64,000 nucleotides of DNA from CAXXHQ01 sp963665265 (lineage in GTDB: Bacteria; Planctomycetota; Planctomycetia; Pirellulales; Thermoguttaceae). The notes under the pieces are model-generated. The model made no database searches, was not told where the DNA came from, and saw only the letters and a program-made list of their open reading frames with translations. The position numbers and the translations under genes are program-made. Positions 35,398-43,567 of this stretch are shown piece after piece; the first letter of the stretch is position 1, and the number at the start of each line of letters is the position of its first letter. Location of the stretch: NCBI GenBank assembly GCA_963665265.2, contig OY762224.2:3410001-3474000 (forward strand), in the 5' to 3' direction.

Positions 35398-35858
35398 TTG
35401 ACGTTCAATCGCTCGGGCTCGAACGAAACGAGGTATTTCTATCATCAGAACGCGCAGTATAATGTAGTCGCCTTGACCGACGCCTCGGCCCCGCGGTCGT
35501 CGAACGATACAGTTACGATCCCTACGGCCGAACGACGTTCCACAACGCCGACGGCACGGCGAAGACGACCCAATCGAGTTCAGTCGGCAACTCGTTTTTG
35601 CTTACCGTAGGAGGACGTGTTACTGGTTGGGCGAATATTCCCGGTTATTCTCTGTCTGCAACAATTGCAGGGTCAGTCAGTTACCCATCTCGTTTTTGTG
35701 CATTTATTGATTTGGCAACAGGTGCTATCTCAGGAGCACATGCAGAGAATACTGGTCCTGCGACTGGAGGGATCCGAATTTACGGTTACGGAAAAAGAGT
35801 TGGATATGACAAGAACTTCGACAAATGCTTGCGGGGAAATTGCTCTAATGTTCAGTAG
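35398..35858 (+). pseudogene. Broken Rhs-family tip: core fragment plus variable C-terminal tail
   Basis: One frame reads TFNRSGSNETRYFYHQNAQYNVVALTDAS, and the next, after a one-base shift near 35494, continues VVERYSYDPYGRTTFHNADG. Together this is the RHS repeat-associated core consensus. The second frame stays open through a unique tail of about 90 residues (TVGGRVTGWANIPGYSLSAT ... CLRGNCSNVQ) to TAG at 35856-35858. No upstream Rhs body is present, so this is an orphan, frameshifted 3' end. Rhs tails are usually variable toxins in polymorphic toxin systems; the tail here matches no toxin I know. A small secreted-protein gene follows after 33 bp. Confidence 0.7.
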
Positions 35859-35891
35859 ATATTGATTTTTGATTGTTTAGGGGAAAAATAA

Positions 35892-36407
35892 ATGCCAGCC
35901 AAAATCGTTATTGTTTTTCTATGCGTTACGCTAGAATTAACTTGCATAGTTATAGGCGCCGAAACGGATACGAATATCGTAGGTGGACCGCCAGAGATTG
36001 GCTCTGCGGTGATTAAACAAAACCATGCACTTGAGATAAGTCGTTTTACGGATCGCATGTTTACCCGAACGACAAAATCTTCTCCTCCTCAGGACAATAA
36101 AAGCAATTTGCGGTCTGGTTGTTTTGAGTCAACAACAGCTACGGAGTTGGTTCCAGTTCTGGAAACGCAAACAATACAGGTTGAGGTCTCCAAAGTTTCG
36201 GCACAACGTGTTGATGGACGAGTAATCCCCACCAAAACTCTTGTTGATGAACTTGCAAAACCGAAGCCAGTAATTCTTTTAAAGCAAGGTCAGCAATTAG
36301 ACCCATTTTTTTTGAAAATGTTCAAACCAGACTCAGTGATCTTACAGTTTTCCGCAACACAAAATGCTGTTCCCGACTATATTGCGCCTACAGACCAATC
36401 GCACTAA
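35892..36407 (+). CDS. Small exported protein following the Rhs tip
   Basis: This 171-residue protein begins with a likely signal peptide (MPAKIVIVFLCVTLELTCIVIGA, cleaved near AETD). The rest is hydrophilic, with no recognised domain. Codon use and composition are AT-richer than in the flanking surface genes, like the Rhs tail ahead of it. It sits where an immunity or accessory gene would be expected in an Rhs cassette, but the Rhs reading frame is broken and no toxin is recognised, so that role is only a possibility. GGGGAAAA precedes the ATG. Copy B of the dispersed repeat begins immediately after. Confidence 0.7.
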   Translation: MPAKIVIVFLCVTLELTCIVIGAETDTNIVGGPPEIGSAVIKQNHALEISRFTDRMFTRTTKSSPPQDNKSNLRSGCFESTTATELVPVLETQTIQVEVSKVSAQRVDGRVIPTKTLVDELAKPKPVILLKQGQQLDPFFLKMFKPDSVILQFSATQNAVPDYIAPTDQSH

Positions 36408-36411
36408 TACG

Positions 36412-36740
36412 TTGGTGTCCTGGTGTGCTGGTCCATCGACTCGTCAGTGAACGCAAGATCAGGCGGTTTTGTGTGAAAACGGCCGAACATGTCGTGAAGC
36501 TGTGCTTTCCCCGAAGAGATCGGCGAGAAACCTTCGCTGTTTTTGAGCAATGAACTGCGAAAACGGCATTGCGGTTTTGCCGAGCGCGGACCGCGAGAGC
36601 GGTCTCCTTATCGACAGCGTTTTACCATTACGTCGCGCGACGAACTTTGATGACCGTGAAAATGTCGCCGGCCTATGCAAAAGCCCTGGTTTCCAGGCTC
36701 CGCCTGGAAACCGGCTAGAACCGAGGCTCCGCCTCGCCGA
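36412..36740 (+). repeat. Dispersed repeat, copy B
   Basis: This is the second copy of the repeat at 34598-34915. It shares the opening GTGTCCTGG/CCATCGAC...GTCAGTGAA and the final block at about 36626-36740, including both palindromes. The two copies each follow a small exported-protein gene. Nothing else is recognised from 36741 to the terminator at 36902. Confidence 0.7.
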
Positions 36741-36901
36741 TGATAAAGACGAAGCGAATGCGTGGAGTTTGTCGTTTCGCCCCTAAGGGAAAAGGTTCTT
36801 TACCTACCGAGTCCAATGGCTACCATAAATCAAATGTGCGCATATTGACAGGCGCTACCAAATGCTTTGGCAATTCCACGAATGGATCTTTCAGCCTCGC
36901 C

Positions 36902-36936
36902 AAAAAAAAGCTCGCAATTCTTAGCGAATCGCGAGC
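36902..36936 (-). terminator. Intrinsic terminator of tRNA-Gly
   Basis: On the minus strand a hairpin (GCTCGC...GCGAGC, with an inner ATTC/GAAT pairing and one mismatch) is followed by eight T (plus-strand A-run 36902-36909). It lies 10 bases after the tRNA and fits its termination. Confidence 0.8.
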
Positions 36937-36946
36937 GTTAAAAAGA

Positions 36947-37017
36947 GCGGCAGACGGGGGTCGGACCCGCGACATTCGCCTTGGGAAGGCGACGCTCTAC
37001 CACTGAGCTACTGCCGC
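36947..37017 (-). tRNA. tRNA-Gly (anticodon CCC)
   Basis: The 71-base minus-strand sequence folds as a full cloverleaf: acceptor GCGGCAG/CTGCCGC (7 bp, perfect), D-arm GCTC...GAGC, anticodon stem TCGCC/GGCGA with loop TTCCCAA (anticodon CCC, reading GGG) and T-arm GCGGG/CCCGT. The T-loop reads TCCGACC, so position 55 is C where nearly all tRNAs have T. CCA is not encoded. An intrinsic terminator follows directly. Confidence 0.9.
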
Positions 37018-37704
37018 AAAAAACATATTCGAGGCCAGGATCATCTCAAATCGATGATCGGCGACTTGCTAAGTATAAAAAAACGGCCACGAAAATCTAG
37101 CCCAGCCAGGCAATCACCCGTGGACGCATTCTCGCGATCCAGCCCCGTTTCAATCCAATTACGAGCGACGGGAGCGCACTATAAAGCCAAAAAACGCCGC
37201 AAAAAATCCCTTTTTCATGAACCAAATCGCCAGTCTCAGCGTTTAATACGGGGAACTCCTTTCGTTATTTTGCCCGTCGCCGTCGATATCTGACATTCCA
37301 AAGCAGGGAAAAGGCGACCTATTTTAACAATCAACAAGCATCCCTCGATTGATTTCGGGAAAAAAGCCACTACCGCTCCGAGAGATTGCTTATTTACCAA
37401 TATTTTCGGACGCGGATCGAATCATCAGTTGTGTAGTTCGCCATAACCGCTAGGCGGCTTTGAATTTGCGGCGTCGTCAAGTACAATCAGCGTAACTTCT
37501 CGAGAGAGTCTCCTTATGATCGATCGTCGCCTTCCAATAAATCAAGCAATCGGGCGGGGACAGTATTAGCCAGTTTTTCGGCGGCCTACGGGGAAATTCG
37601 CTTCGGCGCACCCGGTTTTCCCAAAAATTCGACGTTCAGCTCAACATATAGTTCGGCGCCTCATTTTCGCGATGGATTCGGATCAGGGTACGAGGACATT
37701 TCGA
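37018..37704 (+). other. Intergenic stretch with a weak sigma-54-like site
   Basis: No gene is supported here. A GG-N10-GC match with TTTGC at -12 lies at 37456-37469 (CGGCTTTGAATTTGC), 236 bases before the next gene; it lacks the CA after GG and is weak. A GAGGA ribosome site lies at 37692-37696. Confidence 0.35.
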
Positions 37705-39075
37705 ATGAAATTTGTCGTAGCGGCGTTTGCCGCATGGATTTCCGTTTTTGCGATATTCTCGGGGGCCACGCGCGCAGCGGAAGCGGCGAAAGCGACCGCC
37801 GCCGAGACGCTTGCCGAGGCCTGTCGCCGCACCGCCGAAGGTTTGGCCTCGATCACGTCGGGCTATTGCGAAATGGAAATCTCAACGTCCGTCTTGAATT
37901 GCGCCGAGGCCGACGTTCAAAAAGAGATCGACGCGCGAACGAAATCTGCACGCGAAGCGCTGGAAAAAGAAAAAGACGATCAGGAAAAAGCCGTTCTTGA
38001 AGATCGGATCAAACGATTGACCGCGGCGGTCCGTGATCGCATCAAGTCGGATCGCCAGCAATTAAAAGTCGTTTTTTCCGACAAAACGGCGGACGGCGTA
38101 AAACTTCGGGCAGAGTCCCTTCAAAAGAACGACAAAACCGGGAAATGGGAAACAACCGCCGTTTGGTTGGAAAAACAAGATTCCAAAGGCGATCAAGGGG
38201 CGCTGACTTGGCGACCGCAAAGCAAGCTGGCCTACCTCCGTTCTTGGTCGGGTTTCGACGAAGAGATCGACTTCACGGCATTCGGACGCATGCAAGGAGA
38301 TCCCGCCTCGGAAATGTCGATGACCTACGGCGACGGCGTCACGTGGAAGATCGTCGGTCGCAAAACGTACGACAAATCGGCCACGGCCGCGGTCGTCGAA
38401 GCGCAGACAGGGCAGGGGGCCAAAGCAAAAACTTTGCAACGCTATTGGATCGACTCGATCCGCTACGTTTGTCCGGTCGTGCAGTTCTACGCCAACGACG
38501 GAACGCTGCAAAGCGAATGGAAATCGAGCGACTATTTTCAGAATGAAAAAAGCGGGCTCTGGTTTCCCGGCAAAACGGTTCGCACGACGATGTCGTCAGG
38601 CTTCGCCAATTCGCAAAGGACGACGTGGCAGATAAACCCGACCGCACTGCGAATCAACGAAAAAGAAAAAAATGCGGACTTCGTTCTTACGCTTCCGATG
38701 CGAACGAGAATTGCCGACTACCGAAGCAAGGCGAGAACGGCGCAAGCCGCGTCTGGGGCGTCGAACGAGAAGCCGCAGTCGGCGAAGCAGGCGGGCGCTC
38801 CTCGCTATTACGTGGCCGACGCCGCGCTGACGCTTTCACTCGCGCCAGACGGACTTGATTTGTCCAAGAAAAAAGGTCTACAAGTCGTGGAGAACGTTTC
38901 TCGGCTCATTCCGCCGAAACGCGCCCCCGCAGCGCTCGTCGCATCGCGCAGATGGATTTTCTTTGCGGCGATCGGCACGGTCGTCGCCGTCGCCTGCTTC
39001 ACGGCATTTCGGCTTAACCGCAGCCGTCGCCAGCCGTCGCCGGAGCCTCAAACGGAACCGGAGGTCGCGACATGA
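37705..39075 (+). CDS. Exported single-span membrane protein, unknown function
   Basis: This protein of about 456 residues opens with a signal peptide (MKFVVAAFAAWISVFAIFSGATRAAEA). A coiled-coil-like charged segment (about 70-130, with KEIDARTKSAREALEKEKDD) and a beta-rich middle region (about 130-340) follow. A transmembrane helix near the C-terminus (WIFFAAIGTVVAVACFTAF) is followed by a short basic and Pro/Glu tail, presumably cytoplasmic. The ATG at 37705 is favoured by GAGGA eight bases upstream; an ATG at 37672 would add 11 residues. The beta-rich part resembles planctomycete proteins with a LolA-like fold, but I cannot confirm this. Its stop overlaps the next start (ATGA), so it is coupled to two pseudopilin genes. 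Confidence 0.8.
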   Translation: MKFVVAAFAAWISVFAIFSGATRAAEAAKATAAETLAEACRRTAEGLASITSGYCEMEISTSVLNCAEADVQKEIDARTKSAREALEKEKDDQEKAVLEDRIKRLTAAVRDRIKSDRQQLKVVFSDKTADGVKLRAESLQKNDKTGKWETTAVWLEKQDSKGDQGALTWRPQSKLAYLRSWSGFDEEIDFTAFGRMQGDPASEMSMTYGDGVTWKIVGRKTYDKSATAAVVEAQTGQGAKAKTLQRYWIDSIRYVCPVVQFYANDGTLQSEWKSSDYFQNEKSGLWFPGKTVRTTMSSGFANSQRTTWQINPTALRINEKEKNADFVLTLPMRTRIADYRSKARTAQAASGASNEKPQSAKQAGAPRYYVADAALTLSLAPDGLDLSKKKGLQVVENVSRLIPPKRAPAALVASRRWIFFAAIGTVVAVACFTAFRLNRSRRQPSPEPQTEPEVAT

Positions 39076-40127
39076 GTCCTAAATTAAAAGAGGTCATCAG
39101 ACCGAAGACCGTCGCTCGTTTCGAGCGACGCCGAGGTTTGTCGATGTTGGAATTATTGATCGCCGCCGTCGTCGTCGCCGTACTTGTCGGGCTGACGTCG
39201 GTTTGGATTCTCAACGGCCGCGAGAAGGCGAGACGCACGCAATGCGAAGATCGTCTTCGCGGACTGGGAACGGCGGTCCAATCGTTCGTTTCGGCGAAGA
39301 AGGCGTTTCCGCCCGCCGCGAATTCAAACGGCTACAGTTTCTACGTTCTTCTTTTGCCGCACATCGACATGCAAGAGGCGTTCGACAAGCTGGACCTGAA
39401 CGAATCGTGCTACGATTTTCGCAACGAGGAGATTTATTTTTCCGAATTGAAGGCGGCGAAATGCCCAGCGGCTCCCGTCGAGCAAGTTTTGAACTTAACG
39501 GCGCCAGGAGACCCGGAGATAAAAGAGCTTGCCCCCTACGGCGCGCATTACGTCGCCGTTTTGGGCGCGAAAGAAAGAAAGGCGCCGAACGCCCTCTTGG
39601 CGAAGCAATACGAAAAGGAAAGAGAAAAGGAAAAAGCGAAAAATCCCAAGGCATACGCCTCAAACGAGAAACGCCCGCCCCCCCCGGATAAATACGCATT
39701 CATCATGTACGACGAAAAAACCGGCGGCGTGGCGACGAACGGTCTTATGTCGCTGAACAGCGCGGTTACGCCGAAAGACGTGAAGGACGGACTATCGCGC
39801 ACATTTTTGCTCGGCGAGGCTTCTTGGGAAACAAAAGGAAATCGGCCCTGGATGGCCGGCAGCGGATGGCTAGGAACGTGGATTTACTCGGGCCGGAACG
39901 TCGTGTTTCCGCTGAACCGTTGGAGCCGCGACGACTGGGGGACCGGCGCGCACGACGCCAGCCTCGGCGGCAGACATTTCAACGGCTCGAACTTTTGCAT
40001 GGGCGACGGCTCGGTGTTCTTCATCCTCACGGATACCGACCCGCGCGTTTTACAGTCGTTGGCCAGCCGCAACGGCGGCGAACCGGACTTGCTTAAGTAC
40101 GGGACAGGGGAGGCGAAAAGCGAATGA
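39072..40127 (+). CDS. DUF1559 pseudopilin-like protein
   Basis: This 351-residue protein has a prepilin-type start (RRGLSMLELLIAAVVVAVLVGLTSVW; Leu-Ser replaces the usual Phe-Thr at the cleavage site) and a DUF1559 domain closing with the H-x9-DG motif (GGRHFNGSNFCMGDGSVFFI). A Lys/Glu-rich charged insert lies near 170-205. The start overlaps the previous stop by four bases (ATGA) and its stop overlaps the next start in the same way, so three proteins are made from one coupled message. It probably joins a pilus-like or type II secretion structure with its neighbour; the function is otherwise unknown. Confidence 0.9.
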   Translation: MSPKLKEVIRPKTVARFERRRGLSMLELLIAAVVVAVLVGLTSVWILNGREKARRTQCEDRLRGLGTAVQSFVSAKKAFPPAANSNGYSFYVLLLPHIDMQEAFDKLDLNESCYDFRNEEIYFSELKAAKCPAAPVEQVLNLTAPGDPEIKELAPYGAHYVAVLGAKERKAPNALLAKQYEKEREKEKAKNPKAYASNEKRPPPPDKYAFIMYDEKTGGVATNGLMSLNSAVTPKDVKDGLSRTFLLGEASWETKGNRPWMAGSGWLGTWIYSGRNVVFPLNRWSRDDWGTGAHDASLGGRHFNGSNFCMGDGSVFFILTDTDPRVLQSLASRNGGEPDLLKYGTGEAKSE

Positions 40128-41077
40128 ATAGCAATTGGAAATTCGATTCCAGGCATATTCGATATTCTTCGAGCAGGCGAGGCTTCACCCTCGTCGAGCT
40201 ATTGGTCGTCATCGCCATCATCGGCATCCTATTTTCGCTGACCTTCACCGGCGTCCAAACGGCGCGCGAAGCCGCCTTACGAGCAAGCTGCAAGAACAAC
40301 CTTCGCCAGGCGAGTTCAGCAATCGCCCAATACGTGAGCGAAAGACGCTGTTTTCCTCCTTCGGCCGATCATAACGGATACAGTTATTATTGTTACGTTC
40401 TTCCGCAGCTAGAGGAGCTTGGCCTATATAAAAAAATCGATTTCACGAAACACTGGTACGACACGGCGAACTACGAGGCGTATAACACCGTTTTGCCGGT
40501 GACGAAATGCCCCTCGGCGCCGCTAAAACAACCGCTTCTACTTGGTCCGGAAGGGGACCGCACCCGTACCGTCGCCGCCACCGCCTCGCACTACGCCGCG
40601 ATCATGGGCGCGAAAGACCAAGCCGAACAGCCGCAAACAAAAGCAAAAGAAGACGACCCGCCGATTAAATACACCGTCATCAATTACGAGCTCTATACCG
40701 GCGGCACCGCGACTACGGGAATGATGTATCAAAACAGCATGATCTTCGGCAAGGACGTCAAGGACGGCACAAGCCACACGCTTCTGCTCGGCGAAATTTC
40801 TTGGGAAGTCAACGGCACACGCAACTGGTTCGCCGGAAGCGCCTGGGGAACCTGGGAATATTCCGGCCGAAATATTCGACTCGGCATGAAAGAAGGCCAT
40901 CGCGATCAGGAAGGGGTCGGCAACAATGACGTCAGCTTCGGCAGTCGCCACCGAGGCGGAGCCAACTTCGGCATGGGCGACGGCTCCGTCCACTTCTTTA
41001 GCGACACGGTCGACATTCAACTCCTCCGCGACCTCTCCACTCGCGCGGGCGGCGAAATCGTCGCCGTGCCCGACTAA
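40124..41077 (+). CDS. DUF1559 pseudopilin-like protein
   Basis: This 317-residue protein has the classic prepilin motif RRGFTLVELLVVIAIIGILF followed by the DUF1559 domain and its H-x9-DG end motif (GSRHRGGANFGMGDGSVHFF). Over the DUF1559 part it is clearly similar to the preceding protein (shared FPP...NGYS, KCPSAP, KDVKDG..HT.LLGE.SWE), so the two are tandem paralogues. Translation is coupled by the ATGA overlap. It is the last gene of the three-gene operon. Confidence 0.92.
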   Translation: MNSNWKFDSRHIRYSSSRRGFTLVELLVVIAIIGILFSLTFTGVQTAREAALRASCKNNLRQASSAIAQYVSERRCFPPSADHNGYSYYCYVLPQLEELGLYKKIDFTKHWYDTANYEAYNTVLPVTKCPSAPLKQPLLLGPEGDRTRTVAATASHYAAIMGAKDQAEQPQTKAKEDDPPIKYTVINYELYTGGTATTGMMYQNSMIFGKDVKDGTSHTLLLGEISWEVNGTRNWFAGSAWGTWEYSGRNIRLGMKEGHRDQEGVGNNDVSFGSRHRGGANFGMGDGSVHFFSDTVDIQLLRDLSTRAGGEIVAVPD

Positions 41078-41288
41078 GTTTATTAGATATTTGACGGAGT
41101 GGGGCGAAATCGCTCCAGCTCGTGCCTTCGTCGTCGATCCGGACGGAACGATACTCAAAGCCCCTAAACCGCTGGAACTGCCGTAAAGAAAAACGCGTCA
41201 AGAAACGACGAACAGCGCTCATAGCGCACGGGGAAGAAGCCTGTTCATTCTTGAAGAACAGGAACGAAACGTTTGAATTGTCATTAGC
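41078..41288 (+). other. Intergenic stretch with gene-end remnant and hairpin
   Basis: A frame ending ARAFVVDPDGTILKAPKPLELP then stop (to 41186) reads like the tail of a lost protein; no start or body is seen. At 41240-41246/41256-41262 a 7-bp perfect stem over a 9-base loop could end the operon, though no T-run follows. Confidence 0.35.
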
Positions 41289-41328
41289 AAAAAATGTCTT
41301 GTCGAACGAGCGCGCTTCGTTCGACAAG
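41289..41328 (-). terminator. Intrinsic terminator of the PilZ-like gene
   Basis: A 12-bp perfect stem (41298-41309 with 41317-41328), 7-base loop, is followed on the minus strand by ACATTTTTT. It lies about 80 bases after the PilZ-like stop. Confidence 0.75.
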
Positions 41329-41408
41329 ACCGCCCCAGGCTGCCCCAGCCTGCCCGAAGTCACAGCTAACCTGCCCGGAAGCCGCAACCTCGCACGACGC
41401 AAACGCAA

Positions 41409-41843
41409 CTACCCCTTCGGCCCTTCGATCGGCGAAAGGACGGATTGCATAAACTTTCCGCCGCTTTCGTACCAACCTTGTCTCGTGAATCGGCACCAAC
41501 TTACGTCGATGAGGAATCCGAGCCAATGCCCGTTGCTTTCCAACGAGGCGATCATCCGCCGGTACGGAAGCGGCTTGGGATGGTAAAATCCCAGGCCGCG
41601 TTCCGACAAGTGCTTTCCGACGACAACGACGGAATCGCCCTCCGGCGTCACGCCGTCCTGCCCGACCGGCGTCAAATGCACAAGATAAGGAAACGGATAA
41701 CGAGTCTCTTTGCGACGTTCCGTGATCGCTTGCGCCGGATAGAGGGTGCTGATGAGCGCCCATACCTGAGTCTGAACGTCTTCGTCCAACGGCAATTTTT
41801 TTTCGGGAAGAAGATCAATCTGCGGATAAGACGTCGTTAACAT
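41409..41843 (-). CDS. PilZ-like domain protein
   Basis: This protein of about 144 residues contains a PilZ-like pattern: ERRKETRYPFPYLVHLTPV (the ExRRxxxR motif region), SERGLGFYHPKPLPYRRMIASLE in place of the D/NxSxxG strand, and a closing WCRFTRQGWYESGGKF strand. Canonical PilZ domains bind cyclic di-GMP, but the second motif is altered, so binding is uncertain. I chose the ATG at 41843, which has GAGGGG just upstream; a TTG at 41966 is in frame and would give 185 residues. It stands alone on the minus strand among surface and pseudopilin genes, with its own terminator. Confidence 0.7.
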   Translation of the reverse strand: MLTTSYPQIDLLPEKKLPLDEDVQTQVWALISTLYPAQAITERRKETRYPFPYLVHLTPVGQDGVTPEGDSVVVVGKHLSERGLGFYHPKPLPYRRMIASLESNGHWLGFLIDVSWCRFTRQGWYESGGKFMQSVLSPIEGPKG

Positions 41844-42315
41844 AAACCCCTCATCTTCTACTGCTGCTTCAACGATGTCGGAACGATAAGGAAAAGTCGA
41901 AATGATTTCGCCGCAACTTCTATTCGCATCCGCCGTTTTGTTTCGTTCACTAACGGCGTCGATCAAACTGGCGAAACCTGACTGAAAAGTTTTTTTGCTT
42001 GAACATCGGTAAGCCTAGACCGAATGCCGAAAGGGGTCAAATTTCGAGCGCCCCGCGCCCCCTATTCTGGGCCAAGCACGCAAAAAACATGCGTTTTCAC
42101 CCGATAAAAACCCGAATAATCGTTACAACCGAAGTGCCTCGACGAGCGCCGATACGCGAAAATGCCGTAAAAAACGCGTTCTCGATGACATTCACTACTA
42201 TTGGGTGTTGAGTTCACCGCCGTTTCTGGATAAACTAATGGGGCATGAGTTTTTGTTCAGAGCCGTTCGGTTCATGAACAGATTACTTTGTAGGCTCTTT
42301 TCCCGGGGAAGTGAA
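41844..42315 (+). other. Intergenic stretch, nothing firm recognised
   Basis: This lies between divergent genes and must hold promoters for the PilZ-like gene and the PEP-CTERM gene at 42316, but no clear -35/-10 or -24/-12 pair is seen. A GGGGAAG ribosome site lies just ahead of 42316. Confidence 0.4.
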
Positions 42316-43419
42316 ATGACCAAGAATCAACGTCGAATCGTTCGCGCTTCTTTCGCAATCGTCGCTGTCGCCTCGAGCTGCGTCTTTGCGCAAACGTCAT
42401 TTGCGGGAGCAAGCTTTCCTTCCCTCCGTTCTTTGTGCGCAAGCTCGCTCACTCCGAAGAGCAGTTCGCCGATATCGGTATCCGCGACGTCCCCGATCGT
42501 TTCAACGCCTTCAACAGCTTCGACTACCACAACGACGTCTTCGACAGGTTCATCTACGCCAAAGACTACGGCAAGCTCCGGCGGCGCCCTCTCGTTACGT
42601 TCGATGTGCTCCAGTTCCCTTTCAAAAGGTAATGCGACGTTTTCCGGTACGGGAACGATTAATGGCGTGACTACTGGCGCGACGCTTATTCTCAATCCTA
42701 CCGCCGTCACCACGATAACCGGCACTCTTCCAAGTAACGTTGTCGCCTATCAGGGCGGTCTTTCCTTGGGAGGCGTCGTCAACATCGGATCGACATGCAC
42801 AGGTACGCTTTCGTCCGGCGGGACCATACCGCTCACGACCGGCACGCTTTCCTTAGGCGGCGGATGCGTCTTCAACGTCAGCCCGACATATTCGGGCACG
42901 ATTCTGTCCGTCGGTAACGGAACGATTTCCACAGGCGCGCTCGTAGTGAACGGCGGCGGAACTTTGCAAGTATCCCCATCGACTACTCTCTCCGGCACGG
43001 TTATAGGCAACGGTATCATCAATGCCGGCTCTGCCTCCCTTACGTTGAGCGGATCGCAAACCCTGTCCGGCACAACCACCGTCAACACGGGCACGCTTCT
43101 TTTAGGCGGAAGCGGGACATTGGGCGCCGTCACTGTCGCTGGCGGGTCTAATCTCGTCTTGACGACGGGCGGAACGCACACGATCAATTCGATCGTCAGC
43201 ACGGCATCGACCGTCGCTGTAAATGGCGACGCTGTTATCACAGTCGGAACGCTCGTGCAAGACTCGCTCGTACTTGGCGGAACTGCTGCGGAGGATACAA
43301 CGACCGTGAACGGCTCCGTCGTGGCGGTTGCCCCCGCCGCTGTTCCCGAGCCTTCCACGCTCGTAGCCTTGCTCCTCATCGCCGGATTCGCCGCGTTGCG
43401 ATTCCGCCGCAAACGCTAA
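42316..43419 (+). CDS. PEP-CTERM protein with Ser/Thr-rich linker and beta repeats
   Basis: This 367-residue exported protein has a signal segment (IVRASFAIVAVASSCVFAQTSFA), then two copies of a short cysteine motif (SLRSLCASSL near 35-44 and SLRSMCSSSL near 95-104) separated by a Ser/Thr/Pro-rich linker. Beta-strand repeats follow (GTGTINGVTTGATLILNP, SGSQTLSGTTTVNTGTLLLGG). The tail is PEP-CTERM, with VPEPS at residue 343, a hydrophobic helix and RFRRKR. The start at 42316 gives a good signal peptide; upstream frame codons are ignored. It is probably sorted to the surface by an exosortase encoded elsewhere. Confidence 0.87.
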   Translation: MTKNQRRIVRASFAIVAVASSCVFAQTSFAGASFPSLRSLCASSLTPKSSSPISVSATSPIVSTPSTASTTTTTSSTGSSTPKTTASSGGALSLRSMCSSSLSKGNATFSGTGTINGVTTGATLILNPTAVTTITGTLPSNVVAYQGGLSLGGVVNIGSTCTGTLSSGGTIPLTTGTLSLGGGCVFNVSPTYSGTILSVGNGTISTGALVVNGGGTLQVSPSTTLSGTVIGNGIINAGSASLTLSGSQTLSGTTTVNTGTLLLGGSGTLGAVTVAGGSNLVLTTGGTHTINSIVSTASTVAVNGDAVITVGTLVQDSLVLGGTAAEDTTTVNGSVVAVAPAAVPEPSTLVALLLIAGFAALRFRRKR

Positions 43420-43447
43420 ACGGCGTTCGCTCGGCTTTGTTCGCCGT
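43420..43447 (+). terminator. Weak hairpin after the PEP-CTERM gene
   Basis: ACGGCG (43420-43425) pairs with CGCCGT (43442-43447) over a 16-base loop directly after the stop codon. No clear T-run follows. Confidence 0.3.
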
Positions 43448-43567
43448 CGCAATGATCGTCTCCTAGCAACTCTCGGCGTTTCGTCAAGCGTCCCTAGACA
43501 GTCGCCCCGGCGATCTGGTATTGATAAAAGGCTGCCCGCCGCGCCTTAATCAAAACCTCGCCGACCG

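Noticed and set aside
35617..35865. 82-codon frame overlapping the Rhs tail
   Set aside because: The overlapping frame continues the Rhs core sequence, which is the better explanation.
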